Source: Actinomycetota bacterium (GTDB lineage Bacteria; Actinomycetota; Acidimicrobiia; Acidimicrobiales; JAHWLA01). From it: a DNA stretch of 13,748 bases. The stretch lies in the NCBI GenBank assembly GCA_019347595.1, contig JAHWLA010000043.1, positions 1 through 13,748 of the forward strand. The letters run 5' to 3'. The position numbers and the translations under genes were made by a program. Below, one piece after another: positions 13,258-13,748 of this stretch. Position 1 is the stretch's first letter. Each line of letters begins with the position of its first letter. The notes beneath the pieces are model-generated. The model made no database searches. It saw nothing but the letters and a program-made list of their open reading frames with translations, and had not been told where the DNA came from.

Positions 13258-13734
13258 GTGACCGCGACATCGGGCGAGGGCGACACGGTCCACGACGCCG
13301 CCCATGAGCGCCCGCCGGGCGTCGGCGACCTCGACGTGGAGGCGGCAGGCAGGGTGTCCGAGGCCTTCGAGTGGATCGAACGGGCCCGCGGGCGCCTGTA
13401 CGACCTCCACCACCTCATCGGGCGGGCCGACTTCGTGCTGGAGGAGGCGGCCGAGCTGCTCGACCGCGGCGGGCACCGAGACTTGGCCGACCACGTGCGC
13501 CGCGACGTCATCGGGCGCAACGTGCTCGACGGGCGGTGGACCTTCCAGATCGTGGAGGAGTTCGACGCCGTGTACTACGACGCGGTGCGGGCCACCGAGA
13601 AGCTCGTGCGCGACCGGCTCACGGGCGGGCGGCGGCACCTGTACGAAGCGGAGCTCAAGGAAAAGCGCCGCACGCCCGGCGTCCCCGGCCACGAAAGCCG
13701 CCCGCCCGCCCGCCACCTCGACGAACCGGACTGA
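13258..13734 (+). CDS. Conserved-looking hypothetical protein
   Basis: A 158-residue soluble protein with no signal peptide, membrane segment or cysteine. The first 28 residues are polar and likely disordered. The body is mostly helical: AGRVSEAFEWIERARGRLYD (30-49), RADFVLEEAAELLDRGG (56-72), then a tryptophan/tyrosine-rich core GRWTFQIVEEFDAVYYDAVR (92-111), followed by GGRRHLYEAELKEKRRTPG (123-141). The aromatic core and the charged RRxxYEAELKxKRRTPG stretch look like conserved, functional surface, but I do not recognise a named family. GTG 13258 was chosen because the frame upstream runs antisense through the sigma gene, and a -10-like TTACAA lies seven bases away. It is divergent from the sigma gene. 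The 14 bases after its stop hold nothing recognisable. Confidence 0.75.
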   Translation: MTATSGEGDTVHDAAHERPPGVGDLDVEAAGRVSEAFEWIERARGRLYDLHHLIGRADFVLEEAAELLDRGGHRDLADHVRRDVIGRNVLDGRWTFQIVEEFDAVYYDAVRATEKLVRDRLTGGRRHLYEAELKEKRRTPGVPGHESRPPARHLDEPD

Positions 13735-13748
13735 CGACCGCCCGTTCT

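Overview
The window is GC-rich, densely coding bacterial chromosome, most likely from a high-GC actinobacterium. The support is GTG starts, few strong Shine-Dalgarno sequences, a bifunctional penicillin-binding protein with a Thr/Pro/Lys-rich tail, and a coiled-coil/C4 zinc-ribbon protein close to a histidine phosphatase. An Acidimicrobiia-like lineage is possible, but this is inference. No rRNA, tRNA, CRISPR array, transposase or phage gene is visible.

Layout: (1) 1-52 is the 3' end of an unidentified plus-strand gene. (2) 162-5747, plus strand, holds an alpha/beta hydrolase, a membrane-anchored SGNH/GDSL-type protein, an acyltransferase-3/SGNH fusion that overlaps it, a 142-bp non-coding stretch full of inverted repeats, and a divergent pyruvate kinase. 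(3) 5748-6452 is an AT-richer promoter region with a dyad operator candidate, then a TetR regulator. (4) 6467-7153, minus strand, holds an Hsp20 chaperone followed by a 55-residue protein, converging on the TetR gene across a 15-bp-stem hairpin. (5) 7260-11217, plus strand, is a compact run: class A penicillin-binding protein, coiled-coil zinc-ribbon protein, small membrane hydrolase-like protein, histidine phosphatase. (6) An 18-bp-arm hairpin at 11207-11245 separates this run from a minus-strand glutathione peroxidase. (7) 11826-13195, minus strand, is an ECF sigma factor gene overlapping the start of a gene for an anti-sigma-like membrane protein with a lysine-rich tail. (8) 13258-13734, plus strand, is an unrecognised conserved-looking protein, divergent from the sigma gene.

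The SGNH protein and the acyltransferase probably cooperate in acylating or deacylating a cell-surface glycan, and the penicillin-binding protein builds peptidoglycan. Hsp20, the peroxidase and the sigma/anti-sigma-like pair look like stress functions.

Most of the window is ordinary. The points most worth checking are the folded leader before pyruvate kinase, which could hide that gene's ribosome binding site; the unusual potassium-site residues of the kinase; the dyad in front of the TetR gene; and the sigma-factor partner protein. I found no clear new multi-gene system.
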